64,000 bases of DNA from Chelydra serpentina (GCA_037349315.1 JBAIAC010000020.1:1798001-1862000); one strand, 5' to 3'. Positions 22,284 through 33,705 are shown, counted from the stretch's first letter. Made by a program: numbers and translations. Notes: generated by a model from the sequence alone, not told the origin.

Positions 22284-22454
22284 TGTATGTGCAGCTCATT
22301 ACTCCAAGTGAAGTTCATACTTTAAACACTGATATTTGTGATTTTATGTGAGTCTTAAGAGCATGGGATAAGACCAGTCAGGAGGAGGTCACAGTTTTGC
22401 TATTTTGTGTTTGTTTATTTTGGGTGAGCGAAATAAGCACAAGAAAGCAGAAAA

Positions 22455-23540
22455 ATGACTACCAGTGAGGCAACTACAAAACTAAATCTGGCGAGACTAG
22501 AAGCAACAGAGAAGGAAAAGGACTTTGAGTTTCAAATGTGGCAGGCAGAAATGAGGCTCAAAGAAACAGCTGTAGTCTGGGAGGCAGCCAGAGAGGAGGC
22601 TGCACACAGAAGTGCCATGGAAGAAAAAGAGAGAGAGTGAGAGAAGAAAGGGAAAGAGAAAGAGAGCGGGAAGAAAGAGCAAGAGAGCGGAAAGAAAGAG
22701 AAAGGGAAAGAGAGAAGGAAGAAAGAGAAGAGAGAGAGAGAACGCACGAAAACACCAACTGGATTTGCTAGAGAAGCAGAACTGGAGGCCCCCGACCCCA
22801 CAACTCCCATCACTCCAAAAATCCACAAGTGGGAACACTTATGTCCTGCATACAATTAGAAGGATGATATTGCTGAATATCTGACTACCTTCGAGAGGCT
22901 GTGTGTAATATATGAAATCCCTGATGATAAAAGAGTTTCTACCCTGATTGTGAAATTAACTGGTAAAGCTCAAAATGTATTAAATGTAATGCCTATTGAA
23001 GATGCTTTAGACTATTGTAAATTTAAAGATACTGTTTTGCGAAGTTTTCAGATTACCCCCTAAACATACAGAATTAAATTTAGGAATCTTAAGAGGGATA
23101 TTGGTATGAGTAATGGGGAATATGTAAACAAAATGAAAGATTTATTGGGAAAATGGGTGAGGGGTAAAGAGGTGGCAAGTTTTGAAGGAATGCTTCATCT
23201 TGTTGCTCAAGAGCATTGCCTAAGCATATATAAGGCTGATGTAAAGCAGTGTCTATGGGAAAAAGATGTAAAGTCTGTGGATGAGATGGCTTTTTTAGCT
23301 GATGCCTTCAAACAGACTTAGGCATCTATTGAGGGCAGGCCACAGAAAGAGGGGTTTAAAACTGGTGGGAAGGGAGGATCCAGTTTTGCCCCTGGACAGA
23401 GAGAAGGGGGTTGGGAGCCTAAACATTCTCTTATCCAAAAACATTCTTCTAACACTCATCCCAAATCTCCTGTAAAAGCGAAGAGCCCAAAAGGTGCTAT
23501 CAGTGTAATTCCACTGATCACCTGAGGAATAAATGCCCTG
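22455..23540 (+). pseudogene. gag of Gypsy-type element: charged N-part, SCAN-like domain, zinc knuckle
   Basis: The first frame (22455-22640) opens with an ATG and runs into a Glu/Arg-rich segment encoded by a purine-rich tract to about 22745. After stops and shifts, 23106-23321 encodes a helical region of about 70 residues. Its order (FRNLKRDIG..., Y-x-MKDLLGKWV, FEGMLHLVAQEHCL, VDEMAFLADAF) fits the SCAN-like capsid fold of Gmr1-type Gypsy gag. The CCHC knuckle CYQCNSTDHLRNKC (23495-23536) has correct spacing. Gag would package element RNA; here stops abolish a full product. Confidence 0.6.
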
Positions 23541-23570
23541 TGCTAGGAGGAAGCAGGCAACCAATAGCTC

Positions 23571-23900
23571 ATGTTAGTTCTGCTGTCCTCAACACAGAAA
23601 CCCCCCCAAGCAATTGAAACCTATCATATTGGTTTTGTGTGGTTAGCCTCTGCAGAACCAAATATGGAGCCTGTTAAGGTTGTCGAAATTAATGGCAGGG
23701 AATGGTTTGAAGTGTGTCAGATCTCTGTGGTTAAGCAGAGTGTGGTTCCAAAGGCCAGTATGCTACCTGGCCAAATGGCAGAGATTGTGGGGGTGGGCAA
23801 AAGCTGATTTCTCGTACCACTAGCTAAAATCCATGTGGTTTGGGAAGGTTTGGAAAGTGTTTTGACTGTGGGGTTAATAGAATACCTCCTAGTCGACCTG
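23571..23900 (+). pseudogene. Retropepsin-like remnant
   Basis: Downstream of the zinc knuckle, the frame MEPVKVVEINGREWFE resembles the strand before a retroviral-type aspartic protease active site. The following PGQMAEIVGV and VLTVGLIEYLLVD resemble the flap and C-terminal strands of the family. The expected D-S/T-G triad is absent and seems to have been lost by a small deletion near 23710. Stops at 23805 and beyond confirm inactivation. Confidence 0.4.
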
Positions 23901-23904
23901 CTTC

Positions 23905-25190
23905 TTGTTAATGATTTTTTTCTGTGTAGCTCAGGTTAAAGTATTTGCCTTCAGCAGGAGGGAGTTTTATGCTGGGACCCCTGAAGGAAAGGGTATGGTC
24001 TCAGGAAATGCTGAGAGAATGGGAGAGAGTCTCCTTGATTCTTCTGCAGCAGGGGGCAGCCACATACTTGCAGGTGGGAGGGTGGTTGAGACCAACTCCT
24101 ACACTGCAGCTGGAGGCAACACCACATCATGGAGGGATGGGAGTGTAATGCCTGCAAGGGAGAGAACTGTCCAGGTTGTTAGCTGCCAGCAGGTCACAGC
24201 TGAACCAGAGATAAAACCGGCTCTAGGGAGCACAGAGAAATGTGTCCCAGAGGAGAGCCCCGAGAAGGGTCAGGGGATCTCAGAAACCACTGAGGTGGGT
24301 GAGGATTCCTGTGACTCTAACACACGGAAGCAGGGTGCTTCCAAGTATGGAAGGGGCAGAGACTAGCTCCTTTGCAGCAGAAGGCAACATGCCCTCAGGC
24401 ATAGGGGCAGGAGAGGTGTTGTCAGTGATTAAGGAAACTGTCCCAGGTGTTAGCTGGCAGAGTTTTGCATATGAACAAGGGTTAGAACCCTTCCTAGGGA
24501 GCACAGAGAAATGTGTCTTAGGAGGAGGCCCAGAGGAGGAAACTGTGTAAGGAATAATGGGGGTACAGGAATGTGTCCTCACTAGTCACTTGGGGCAGAA
24601 TGTCCAGGACACTAGGAGGGCGACTGAGTCAGCATCTGTGCACCCAGGCACTCAGCCTGTGACTCAGGTTTTGAGCAGGAACTGTGTAATGGACCTCCTG
24701 AAGGGGAGCAGTCACACAGCTGACTGCTCAGGGACAGAGAAAGGGGTAGCGGAGAGTATCCTGACCCAGGTCCCAATTTCTCAGGATGCTGTTTCTGATA
24801 AGTTTTTGGAAAGTAACAGTGTCTCTTTCAATCAAGATGCAGCTCCAATGCCTGTGAGGAGTTGGGAACAGGAAATTGCCAGGTGGTAGTTTGCCTGGGT
24901 AATACAAATGACCCAACTGACAGAGAAGGGGGTGTCTTCCCCAACACTGGTGAGGCACAGAAAGCAGTTATTGGAACACTACTGGGAAAAGGTGCATCTG
25001 ATCGAAGGGTAAACACATCTAGCCCACAGAGCACAGGTCATAGTCCTCTAGGGGGCAGAGAAGGACTCAGTGATGGGAGGTGGGAACAAAGGGTAACCCC
25101 AAAAGGGGAGCTGGATTTTCTGCATATGTACAATCCTGGTGTTGGGAGACTGCTCCCCAAAGGAGTAGCCAAAGTGCAGGATCCCCCTTA
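23905..25190 (+). pseudogene. Long Ser/Glu/Gly-rich spacer frame of the Gypsy-type element
   Basis: Three consecutive open frames (23905-24366, 24557-24889, 24862-25191) encode low-complexity polar protein, with repeated phrases around GSTEKCVPEE (24227) and GSTEKCVLGG (24500). The spacing suggests an internal repeat of about 270 bp. I recognise no domain. In intact relatives polymerase would follow, but none does here. Confidence 0.4.
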
Positions 25191-25675
25191 ACACCTATCT
25201 TGCCAGACCCTGAGGCACCAAAATTCCAGAAACATGATTAAATTAAGAGCCCACACAGAGGGGAACACTGGAGGGTAAGAAAAGCCTGTGACTGATTACA
25301 TGGGAGAGAGTCAAAGGACACCATGGGTAATGAACAAACTAACCTCCAACTACACTATCTGAACAGAGGGCACGGTATCATAACCATACTTGTAAACACT
25401 CATCTGTGATCAAAATTTGGGGTATTAATGTTAAGCTTTGGGATAACAAATTTGTTACTGAAGTTAAACCTTATGGTAATGCTAGTTCTCAGTTAATACC
25501 TGTAAACGGATTTAAAGTTGATCACAGCAGAGAAACCATAACAAACCTGGTTTGCTGGGTGTGAATGGGGAAACTGAGGCACACCACCTCATTGCTTTGA
25601 TGGCTGGGTGCCAAGAGAACTATAACACAAACTGCATTCGAGCTAGTCACTGAGTAACCCTCTTTCAGTAAACTT

Positions 25676-25687
25676 AGGGGGGAGGTG
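25676..25687 (+). promoter_or_regulatory. Polypurine tract
   Basis: aggggggaggtg directly precedes the 3' LTR start tgatactttg, the position where plus-strand priming occurs in LTR elements. Confidence 0.65.
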
Positions 25688-26786
25688 TGATACTTTGTAC
25701 CTTGGGGGAACACCCTACACTCCCATGTTCATCCTTACAATATGATTGTGTGGTATCCAATGCAAAGTTTCTCATGTCAGGTGTCTTCAGAAGGCCCATG
25801 ATGAACTGAGCATTGTTGTTATAGTAATGTTATGTTATAGGTTGTAATTTCATGTATATAGTTATGAGGCTGAATATGTGTCTTCATGACTTAAAACAAG
25901 CCCAGGCAAAAACTGTCCAAGAGCAGAGGGGCAGTTCACACCTCATCAGGGCATGTATGGGACAAACCCAGGCTAGCCTCACAGGAACAAACGACACTGG
26001 CCTAGGCAGCAACTAAGGATCTGTTGGACTCTCAAGTGAGTTCCCCACACACACACACTTCCTTTGGTCAGTTTGGGACCACGATGAGGAAATGCTCACC
26101 TGACTCTGAAGGGGTGGGGCAAAGCCAAGAAGGAAGAAGAACATGATAAATGGGAGAGACATTTGCCATGCTCTTCCTCTCTCTTCCACCTCCATCTACA
26201 GACATCACCACCAAGCGACTGAAGTGCTGATCAAAGGGGAGAGCCTGGCTGAAGGGCAACCAACCAGCCTGTGGTGAGACGCATCTAAGTTTGTAAGGAC
26301 ATTGAAACTGTTAAGATCGGCTTAGAATGCGTTTTGCTTTTATTTCATTTGCCCAAATCTGACATGTTGTGCTTTGACTTATAATAACTTAAAATCTATT
26401 TTGTAGTTAATAAATTTGTTTGTTTAGTCTACCTGAAGCAGTGCATTTGGTTTGAAGCATGCCATAGACTCCCCTTGGGGTAACAAGCCTGGTACATATC
26501 AATTTCTTTATTAAATTGACACATTCATATAAGCTTGCAGTGTCCAGTGGGCATAACTGGACACTGCAAGACGGAGGTTGCTAGGGTTGTGTCTGGGGCC
26601 AGAGATACTGGCTAGTGTCATTCAGTTGCACAATCCAAGGAGCAGCTTACATGCCAAAGGCTGTGTGAGAACAGCCCAGGAGTGGAGGTTCTCAGAGGAG
26701 AGCAGAGTAAGGCTGTCTCCCAGAGTTAAGGATTGGAGTGACCTAGCAGATCACCGGTCCAGATAACACCAAAGGGGAACATCACA
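25688..26786 (+). repeat. 3' LTR of the Gypsy-type element (1099 bp)
   Basis: Starts tgatactttg and ends gaacatcaca. It is complete, unlike the 5' copy. No target duplication can be tested because the 5' end is lost. Confidence 0.75.
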
Positions 26787-27028
26787 CTGACATGTCAGAG
26801 ATTCGGCGGCTGACTGTGTTGTCTGACAGTCAGATCATTTTTAATTTCTCTGTCGCACTGTCACCAAGCATCATCCTGTAAATGTCAGTTGCAGCTAGGA
26901 GAATCAGTTTTCCCCCAGTTGTGTAAGCCTTTTTATTCTTGGCTACATGTTATGCAACTTGACATGATGCTTTTAAAGCAGTTGCGGGGGAGAGAGATAC
27001 CACATTTTTCATTGTGTTTTTTTATGTA

Positions 27029-27310
27029 TTAATTTATTGTAGCTTTTATTAAAAAAAATACCTTCTTTCCTACCAGATCTCCATGTTTTGTTTCTAAATG
27101 GCATCTTAATTTTGTTGACTTCAGGCTATTATTTGCTAAAGTTACTGTCCACACTACACATTGAATCCTAATTTCTTTATTAACTGCAATGGAAGTGAAA
27201 AAAAAATCCAAATATGCTTCATCATATTTTTGTGTGTCAACTTTAGCCATTTCAAGCTCTGGCTTTCGTTTTGGAACACTACCATCTTTCGGCAATAAGT
27301 ACTCATCCAT
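27029..27310 (-). pseudogene. BED-zinc-finger N-terminus of a hAT transposase
   Basis: The 93-codon minus frame starts MDEYLLPK and has KYDEAYLDFFFTSI, then IQCVVWTVTLANNSL, then CHLETKH. This is the N-terminal pattern of ZBED5-like or Charlie transposases: a BED finger C-x2-C...H-x4/5-H. The second cysteine of the CxxC pair is replaced by tryptophan, so the finger should not bind zinc properly. The frame ends in non-homologous sequence (VGKKVFFLIKATIN) and lacks the DDE core. A host-domesticated gene is unlikely because no exon structure continues. Confidence 0.65.
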
Positions 27311-27474
27311 TTTTCACCACACAACGATATGAAAAAATATCAAACTCACCAGCGGAATGAGCACTGCGCAGCTGCTTGTTGTAAGGACAGCACATGATAC
27401 TAAACTGGAAGGCGGGAAAGGTAGTTGTTGCTATAGAAATGATGGAAGGGTGGCAGAGCTCCCATTGTCCTCCC

Positions 27475-27710
27475 CAGGTGTCTGGCAGTGGTGTTCCCAC
27501 TGTCAGCCCCAGGCAGCTAACTGTGGAGCTTCCACTGTCAGCTCCAGGGTGGTGGGGGCTGCCTCTGTTAGCCCCAGAGCAGCAGGGGCATCTGCTCTCA
27601 GCCCTGGAGAACCGGGGACTCCTGTTCTCAGCCCTCGGGTGCTGGAGGTTCCTGCTGTCAGCTCCATGGTTTCAGGGGTTCTCACTGTGAGCCCTGGGTG
27701 ACTGGCAGCT
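27475..27710. repeat. Degenerate minisatellite in the hAT leader
   Basis: Units around cactgtcagccccag / ctctcagccctgg recur every 30-40 bp, about seven times, with heavy variation. This kind of GC-rich tandem leader is common in hAT elements. Confidence 0.6.
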
Positions 27711-28044
27711 GGGGCTCCCACACCCCCCAAACATTCCTCTACACCCCCTTGGGGGAATGCGCCCCACAGTTTGAAAACCTCTGTGCTAGACTGATATAAA
27801 CATAAGGCAACTGAAAGCTGTGTAAAGGCAAATCTGCAGCAGACCATAGTCCATGAGTCTGTAGAGAACCCAAATAGGCCCTCCAACTGAGCGCAGAGAA
27901 GGCCATCACTAACATGAGTGTCAGGTGAGGGTGGGCAAAGGAGTCATCCGTGCCTACATTGGCCAGACTTGTTCAACAGTCAAGGCAGGCAAGGACATGA
28001 GAGTACACCCTCACCAGCAAGTTTAGGTGGTGACCTGGAGAAGA

Positions 28045-28171
28045 GCTCTGCCTAAGCTTGTAAGCTTGTTCCTCTCACTGACCAATGTTGGTCCAATAAA
28101 AGATATTACCTCACCCACCTTGTCTTGTCAATATCCTGGGACTGATGTGCTACAGCAGCACTGCATACAAG
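28045..28171 (+). mobile_element. Second Penelope-like tail subfamily (tentative)
   Basis: The block gagctctgcctaagcttgt ... ggtccaataaaagatattacc ... atcctgggac ... ctacagcagcactgcatac is a widespread amniote repeat. Its ending resembles the Penelope tail (acggctactac) elsewhere in the window, but I could not test the relationship. Confidence 0.4.
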
Positions 28172-30150
28172 TTTAGATGGCGACAGCTCAGTGAGGAAAA
28201 TGAAGCCAGCCAACTCTGTAGCACTCTAAGATGCAGCCTGGCGTATTGGACCACATATGTGCAAGAGCCATATACCTCAAACAGTTTTGTTCCGTCATAA
28301 GCAGGTGAAATTTGAGATCTATAATGATGGTGCAGATTGTCAGAAACCTCGACTCTAGAAGGAATGCTGTGACTTGAGATGAGTCCAATATTATTCGTAT
28401 AAACTCTATTTTCTGGACCTTGTAGAGGAGAAATTTCTCTGTATTGATTCTGATGTGGTCCAACCAGGGACCACCTGATTCGGAGAGAGTGAGGAGTCAG
28501 TCAGGTCAGTATGCAGCTGAACATCTTTTGCAGGCTGCTCTGCAGGGTGTTTAGGCTCTTCCATGGAGACTTCCAAGTGCTGGGTACCCGGACACAGTAG
28601 CTGGTTTGACCCTGTGTGATGACCCATATTACCTAGATGAGGACACAGAAGAAGGGGCATGGGGATGATGTAGAGTCTGTGGGAAAACCCAGAGGCTCCA
28701 GACAGACCACCAGTAAGGGACCAGACTCAAAGGCCTGCTGGCCACAGTCCCACAGCATGCCCTAGTACAAGACCCCAAGTGTATGCTGGGTAATATATTT
28801 TAGGGGGGGAATGTCAAGTACTGCTCTGAGGCTGGGAGATATGTGATCCCACTTTAGAGTAAGAAGAAGGCTCTCCATCTGCTGACCATGAAGGGGCCAG
28901 CCCTGTTGGCGCTAAAGACTGGTGCCAGGATCCAGGAGACTGCTGAAGTGATGCCACCACAGCAGGCTTCCTCCTTCCCTAATCGACAGGAAGACAGTCC
29001 TCAAAATCAAAGAGTAGTAAGGTACCAAATGCTGACGGTAGAAGCTGGTGCCAGGTGATCTGTTGGCACCAAAACAGCTGTTCCCTATGGTGCTGGAGAC
29101 ACTGATACTGACAGGCTTAGAATGTCTCTCGTCATGGAAAATGCCTCTGGTGTAGTTGGCACCGAGATTGTCTCTGGTGGTTGTGGTGCCACTAAAGTTG
29201 AGGATGCCATTTCTGTCTCTGGACTCAGTGGAGCCTCTACCGGCACCAGAGTCAATGGAGGAGGAAAGCTTTGATCTGGTATGCACTCTATTTGACTCCT
29301 TTCCTCTGCGCTTAGCTGCCTTGGAGTGTGATGATCTCCCTTGAGCTGAAGCTGCTTTAGAAGGCTTATGCCTCTTTTTAGGCACCGTCGAAGGAGACTG
29401 GTGCCAGGATGTAGTCAGTCTTGGAGGCATGTATGGCAGGGCACTGCTGGGGAAGCCCCAGTCAGCTCCTGCCACTCCAGCCCCAATCAGGGGATACGGA
29501 TTGGAGCTGGGTAAATAGCCTAGGTTTGCCTAATCACTGCCTGCACCTGCCAGCCTCATTAGGTAGGAACTATAAGGCTGGGAGGAAGTGAGTGAAAAGT
29601 AGGGGTGGGGAGACCAGGAGGGGAGGGGAGGAGAGGAGCCGAGCCGAGCCGAGCCGAGCCGAGCCGGCTACTCTGTTGCTGACCAGGCCTGTGTTAGGCC
29701 AAGCCATTATAAATAGCCTGTATATAGTAGGAAACTGATGGTGGGAAATGGACACAAATAACGAGCACGGGTGTTGTACCAGCTTGGAGCGTCCCCGAGT
29801 CTGCGAGGAGCGGGGCTAAGGGGCTGAATACGCAGGGGCGCGGTGTTTGCCCCGTCCCAGCATGCTTCTGGCTGAAGCTGCAGAACTCAGTACTGATTCA
29901 GACTGGAACAGTTCCAACAGTGTCTTATTGACACCTCCATTAACAGGAACTTTGGTTAATCTTCCCTGTCCTTCTCAGTCTTAGCCTTAAAGTCCCCAGA
30001 AATTTTGCAGCTGTACTTTACGTGAGTCTCACCCAAGCACTTGAGGCGCAAATTGTGTGGGTCACTCACGGGCATGGGCTTCTTACAAGAAGCACAGGCT
30101 TTGAAGCCTGGTGACGCAGGCATATCTTGATACCGGGAGCAGTACACTCA
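28172..30150 (-). pseudogene. DIRS-like retroelement fragment: gag zinc motif, basic linker, RT/RNase H-like part
   Basis: At 29956-30147 the minus frame has ACASCKKPMPVSDPH followed by CLGETH, a C-x2-C...H...C-L-G-x2-H arrangement seen at the start of DIRS-type gag proteins in vertebrates. A Ser/Lys/Arg-rich linker (28912-29475) follows. Near 28190-28460, VQKIEFIRIILDSS, FLLESRFLTIC and, shifted by one frame, SCTYVVQYARLHLRVLQSW match the DIRS-type RT/RNase H region as I remember it. A segment at 29480-29950 seems foreign. The order fits, but assignment rests on memory of the family. Confidence 0.45.
29636..29665. repeat. (GAGCC)n minisatellite
   Basis: Six gagcc units in a row, next to a purine-rich ggagggg tract. 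Confidence 0.9.
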
Positions 30151-30795
30151 GTGGGGAGAACAGGAAATATAGAGGGTGGAGGTTGTTTTGTTTGTTTTAC
30201 TAACTACTAATAAACTCACTAAACTTTTACACTATCTGTTTACAACTAAGTACAGAACTATCTACACAAAGGCTGAAAGATATTGCCAAAGCAATAGAAA
30301 GCAGTTCTAGCAACCATCACAAATGGTAAGAAGGAACTAAAGGGGGATGGGGGCACCTCTCCCTTTATACCTGGGCTCAGTGGCACTCATCAGCAGAAGG
30401 CAGCTGTACCACTGAGGGAAAAAGTTTCAATTTGCTGTGTTCTGGGTACGCAGACACCAAGAGTGGAATGCACCTATGCAGCCAGTCAAAGAACTCACTC
30501 CTTCCTCAATTGTTTACAAGCCAAATTCAGATCTCCTGCACAACGGAGAGTCGCCAGCTTTCACTCTCAATGCTTAGCTGTGGAGAAGGAGTTCATGAGC
30601 CAGGGCTCAGCACCAACAGTATGTCCACTGTTGTGTAGTCTTAACCGTGATTTTTTGTCTTCAACCCCAGCAACTCAACAAAAGGGCTCTGTCACAGCTT
30701 CTTCTCATCCCAGCTCCCAAATGGAACAGCAGCTTTCTGTTGCAGAGCCTTGCCCACAATTGGAACCAGCCAACCCCCTGCAGCAGTTCTGACAC
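30151..30795. other. No gene recognised
   Basis: The plus-strand frames at 30432-30792 overlap each other in different registers and show no family features. Confidence 0.35.
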
Positions 30796-30982
30796 TGGGG
30801 GGGGAGGGATAGCTCAGTGGTTTGAGCATTGGCCTGCTAAACCCACGGTTGTGAGTTCAATCCTTGAGGGGGCCATTTAGGGATCTGGGGCAAAAATTGG
30901 GGATTGGTCCTGCTTTGAGCAGGGGGTTGGACTAGATGACCTCCTAAGGTCCCTTCCAACCCTGATATTCTATGCTTCTATG
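30796..30982 (+). mobile_element. tRNA-derived SINE with CR1-like 3' tail
   Basis: A pol III head has box A tagctcagtgg (30829) and box B ggttgtgagttcaatcc (30847). The 3' half, cctgctttgagcagggggttggactagatgacc...ccttccaaccctgatattctatg, is the CR1 LINE tail that lets CR1 reverse transcriptase mobilise it. This design is that of the turtle tRNA/CR1 SINE. Possible target duplication tgacactg (30790-30797) versus tgacacag (30980-30987). Confidence 0.85.
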
Positions 30983-31995
30983 ACACAGGATGCTCAGTCC
31001 AGTCCCAGAGGGTGCCCACAACTGTATCATGGGAATGGTAGTCCTTCAAAGCCGGCATACAGTACATAGATGTCTGTCTAATGACAATACATATGAAAAG
31101 ATTCAGAGGCTCCTCAAATAGGGTGGCTATGCCAGAATCTGACTGTAGTGCCAGGACCAGGTAGCAGCGTGCTTGGCAAAGGACCTTTTCTTGTTGCTGG
31201 TCATAGCTAACTATAACCAATTAGCTCATTTTATCATTTAATTGTGTTATCTATTGTCATTGTTAACTCATATGTAGTTTCATATGTAATCAATGTGTGA
31301 TGAATAGTTTAAATTGTAGGATTACAGGAGTACAAAACTGAGAAGTATTTAGGAATGATGAGCGTGTATCAGATATATAACTAAACTAAAGCCATAGTGC
31401 AGGCCTAGAGGTTAAGGCCTGTAAGATTTCAGCTTAGCCACACTAGGCCTCAGGCTTAAGGAGACTTGAAATGAGTGGGTAATTTAAGACTGACCCTATG
31501 TCATAAAACCATAAGATTACTGTAAAGGATGTGCTAATAGGTGATATTCTAAGAAAATATGTCACCATGAACCTGTCCAGACAGCAAGACACCTGACTGT
31601 AACATTACAGAAAGTTCTGTTCTGACTGCAGGTTCCCATGGGAACATGTTTATGTCAATGTTAATAAGATATTAATAAGAAAAAGGGGAGCTAAGAGAAC
31701 AAGCTATGAAAAGTGGTACCACAACATTTATTGGGTGTGGAAGGAATAGGATAAGGAAAAGGAGGTTGGAACCCTCATGCATATGCATAGGGTATTAGGC
31801 ATGGTCAGAATAACAAGATTAAAGAGGTTTTCTTGTATGGAGAGGGTGGGAAGACTCCAAGGGAAGTTCTCATTGGGAAGGAATTACCCCTCTGTCGCTG
31901 ACCACTTGTTAAGAGATCCACCAGACTCTATAATATATTTGGGTGAGTATGAATATGCCATTGGCTATTGTTTGGTCTCTCTCGGGTTGTGTAGA

Positions 31996-32012
31996 TGTGT
32001 GTGTGTGTGTGT
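31996..32012. repeat. (TG)n microsatellite
   Basis: Uninterrupted tg dinucleotides, about eight units. Confidence 0.85.
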
Positions 32013-32442
32013 ATGGTAATTTATAACACAAACAAGATTTTTTACTTTAACTGTGTTTGTTGTCACTGTCCTCATTCTTTGTTTACTCCTAGGGTCTCCC
32101 AAACTAAGAAAATTGCTCAGGGTACCACTCACCCTGTTGATGTTTAAGGTGTAGCCATAGGAGCTGGACTCACTATAATTTACCACAGAATTATCAATTC
32201 ACCCAATTAAATAAAGACTAGATAATACTGGATCCAGTTCACTCTGTTTAAGGATCAGAAGTTAGAATAAAGTGGAAGAGTTAAACACCAAGCAGCGTCA
32301 CTTGAACTAGGAGGATTTTTTCCATTTCCTTGGAATCAATTGTCTAGCCTTGGGATAGAAAGAACAAGGAACCCTGGCTCATGGGATTATGGCATAAAAC
32401 TTGTGGACTCTCAGGACATAAATCTGGGCATCTGGGATCGAG

Positions 32443-32645
32443 CTGCATCTGCACTACAAAATGATGGGATTTGGATGAGAGTCCCAGTCAGTCTCTAGTT
32501 CAGACCCCCACCCTCTCACACAGTCCTAGGGACCAGATCTTGAGGGTTTACTGGCCCAAGTCAGACAGATTTGTGTGTAGACAGAAGGGTTTGGACTCAA
32601 GCCTGAGTCTGAGCCCAGGCTTACACTGAAGTGTAGACATGCTCA
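32443..32645. mobile_element. MITE-like repeat related to 2005-2197
   Basis: Inverse orientation to the 2005 copy: agacagaagggtttggactcaagcctgag... ends cactgaagtgtagacatgct, matching the reverse complement of the other copy's left end. Confidence 0.5.
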
Positions 32646-33385
32646 GTAACACTGGGACTTTATGCCAACTGGATCTAAGTTGGTATAGCAGCCAAAGGCT
32701 TGTTACAAATGGGAGGAAACCAAAGGAAAACCTAAAGCTGATGCTTGAAACACAATTTACATCAATAATGATCTACCTCCAAGATTTTAGTGGTTAAATT
32801 ATAGTAACCTTTATATGGTCATATAGACTTCTCCACTAAAATTCAAAATAATGCAGCTTGTTATATTTAACTAGCAACCAATTGTAAATAAAGTGACAAT
32901 TTCTTAGAATTTAAACTAATTTCTAGCAGACAAGAGTCAATAGCTGGATACTAGTGACTCAAAGTTAAAGTTAGACGAATTCAAACTGAAAATAAGATGA
33001 AAATTTTCAACAGTGAGGGTAATTAACATTGGAACAATTTACCATGAGTCATGGTAGATTCTCCATCACTAACAAGTTTTAGATTGGACTTTGTTTTAGA
33101 TACATGCTCCAGTTATAAGGGAATTCTTTTGGGACAGTTCTCTTGCCTGTGTTATACAGGAGATCACAGTGTTACCTTCTAGCCTTGCAATCCATTAAAA
33201 AAAAAGACAGTCCCCAAGACAATGAAGACATGAACTTATGGTTGATTTAGGTGTTTGAAAACCTATTCCGGAGGTGTCATTCTTAAATAAACTCTGTGCA
33301 TTGTATTGTGCTGTTCTACACACCTGCATGTGCTCACTCACTCCCAGTAAAGACCGGTGGTGTTAGAAATAACAAGGACAAGAAT

Positions 33386-33474
33386 AACATGAGTACTTGT
33401 GGCACCTTAGAGACTAACACATTTATTTGAGCATAAGCTTTCATGGGCTACAACCCACTTCATCAGTCCTTCAT
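33386..33474 (-). mobile_element. Short Penelope-like tail with 13-bp target duplication
   Basis: Contains gtacttgtggcaccttagagactaac and gcataagctttcatgggcta. The flanking caaggacaagaat at 33373-33385 and 33475-33487 is identical. This copy is a simple monomer, unlike the foldbacks at 10853 and 14704. Confidence 0.75.
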
Positions 33475-33705
33475 CAAGGACAAGAATGGTGAGCAAGCAG
33501 AGCCATCCCTCTGCTGAGGAAAAACAAGAAGTTCCTGAGTTTCCCAGGGACATCTCTCTGTGATGTCCAATCCCTGTCACTGAGCATCCACAGGCAATAT
33601 CAAGTTTGATGCCAGCAAAAAGCACACCAGCCTGTTGGCTCAGCTGAGGCTACACACTTAAATACCCAGAACTGTTATGATTTATAGTAAAACCATGAGT
33701 AAGTG

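Larger units (their letters stand above)
21376..26786 (+). mobile_element. Gypsy-type LTR retrotransposon lacking pol
   Basis: Two LTRs (21376-22265, 5'-truncated; 25688-26786, complete) flank about 3.4 kb with a primer-binding-like site, a gag region with SCAN-like and zinc-knuckle parts, a protease-like remnant, a long spacer and a polypurine tract. No reverse transcriptase, RNase H or integrase segment is visible in any frame. It is a non-autonomous or internally deleted relative of the vertebrate Gypsy elements from which SCAN domains are thought to descend. LTR identity is roughly 90% or more by eye. Confidence 0.7.
26960..27783 (-). mobile_element. hAT (Charlie/ZBED-type) element, 5' part
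   Basis: On the minus strand it begins cagaggttttcaaactg at 27783, a Charlie-type terminal repeat. A GC-rich leader of degenerate repeats of about 40 bp follows (27475-27710), then a BED-finger coding region (27029-27310). The 3' part with the catalytic domain is missing. The lower boundary is approximate and lies near the Gypsy 3' LTR. Confidence 0.6.
30983..33385. other. No gene recognised; AT-rich, possible unassigned LTR
   Basis: The part from 31200 to 32200 has LTR-like composition but I cannot fix its ends. A (TG)n run lies at 31996-32012 and a MITE-like repeat at 32443-32645. Confidence 0.3.

Noticed and set aside
22497..22855. Overlapping minus-strand open frames rich in Ser, Leu and Phe
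   Set aside because: They are antisense to the purine-rich gag tract of the Gypsy-type element, which removes stop codons by composition.
30796..30870. Possible tRNA gene
   Set aside because: Box A and box B are present, but the acceptor stem does not close and a CR1 tail follows, so it is a SINE.
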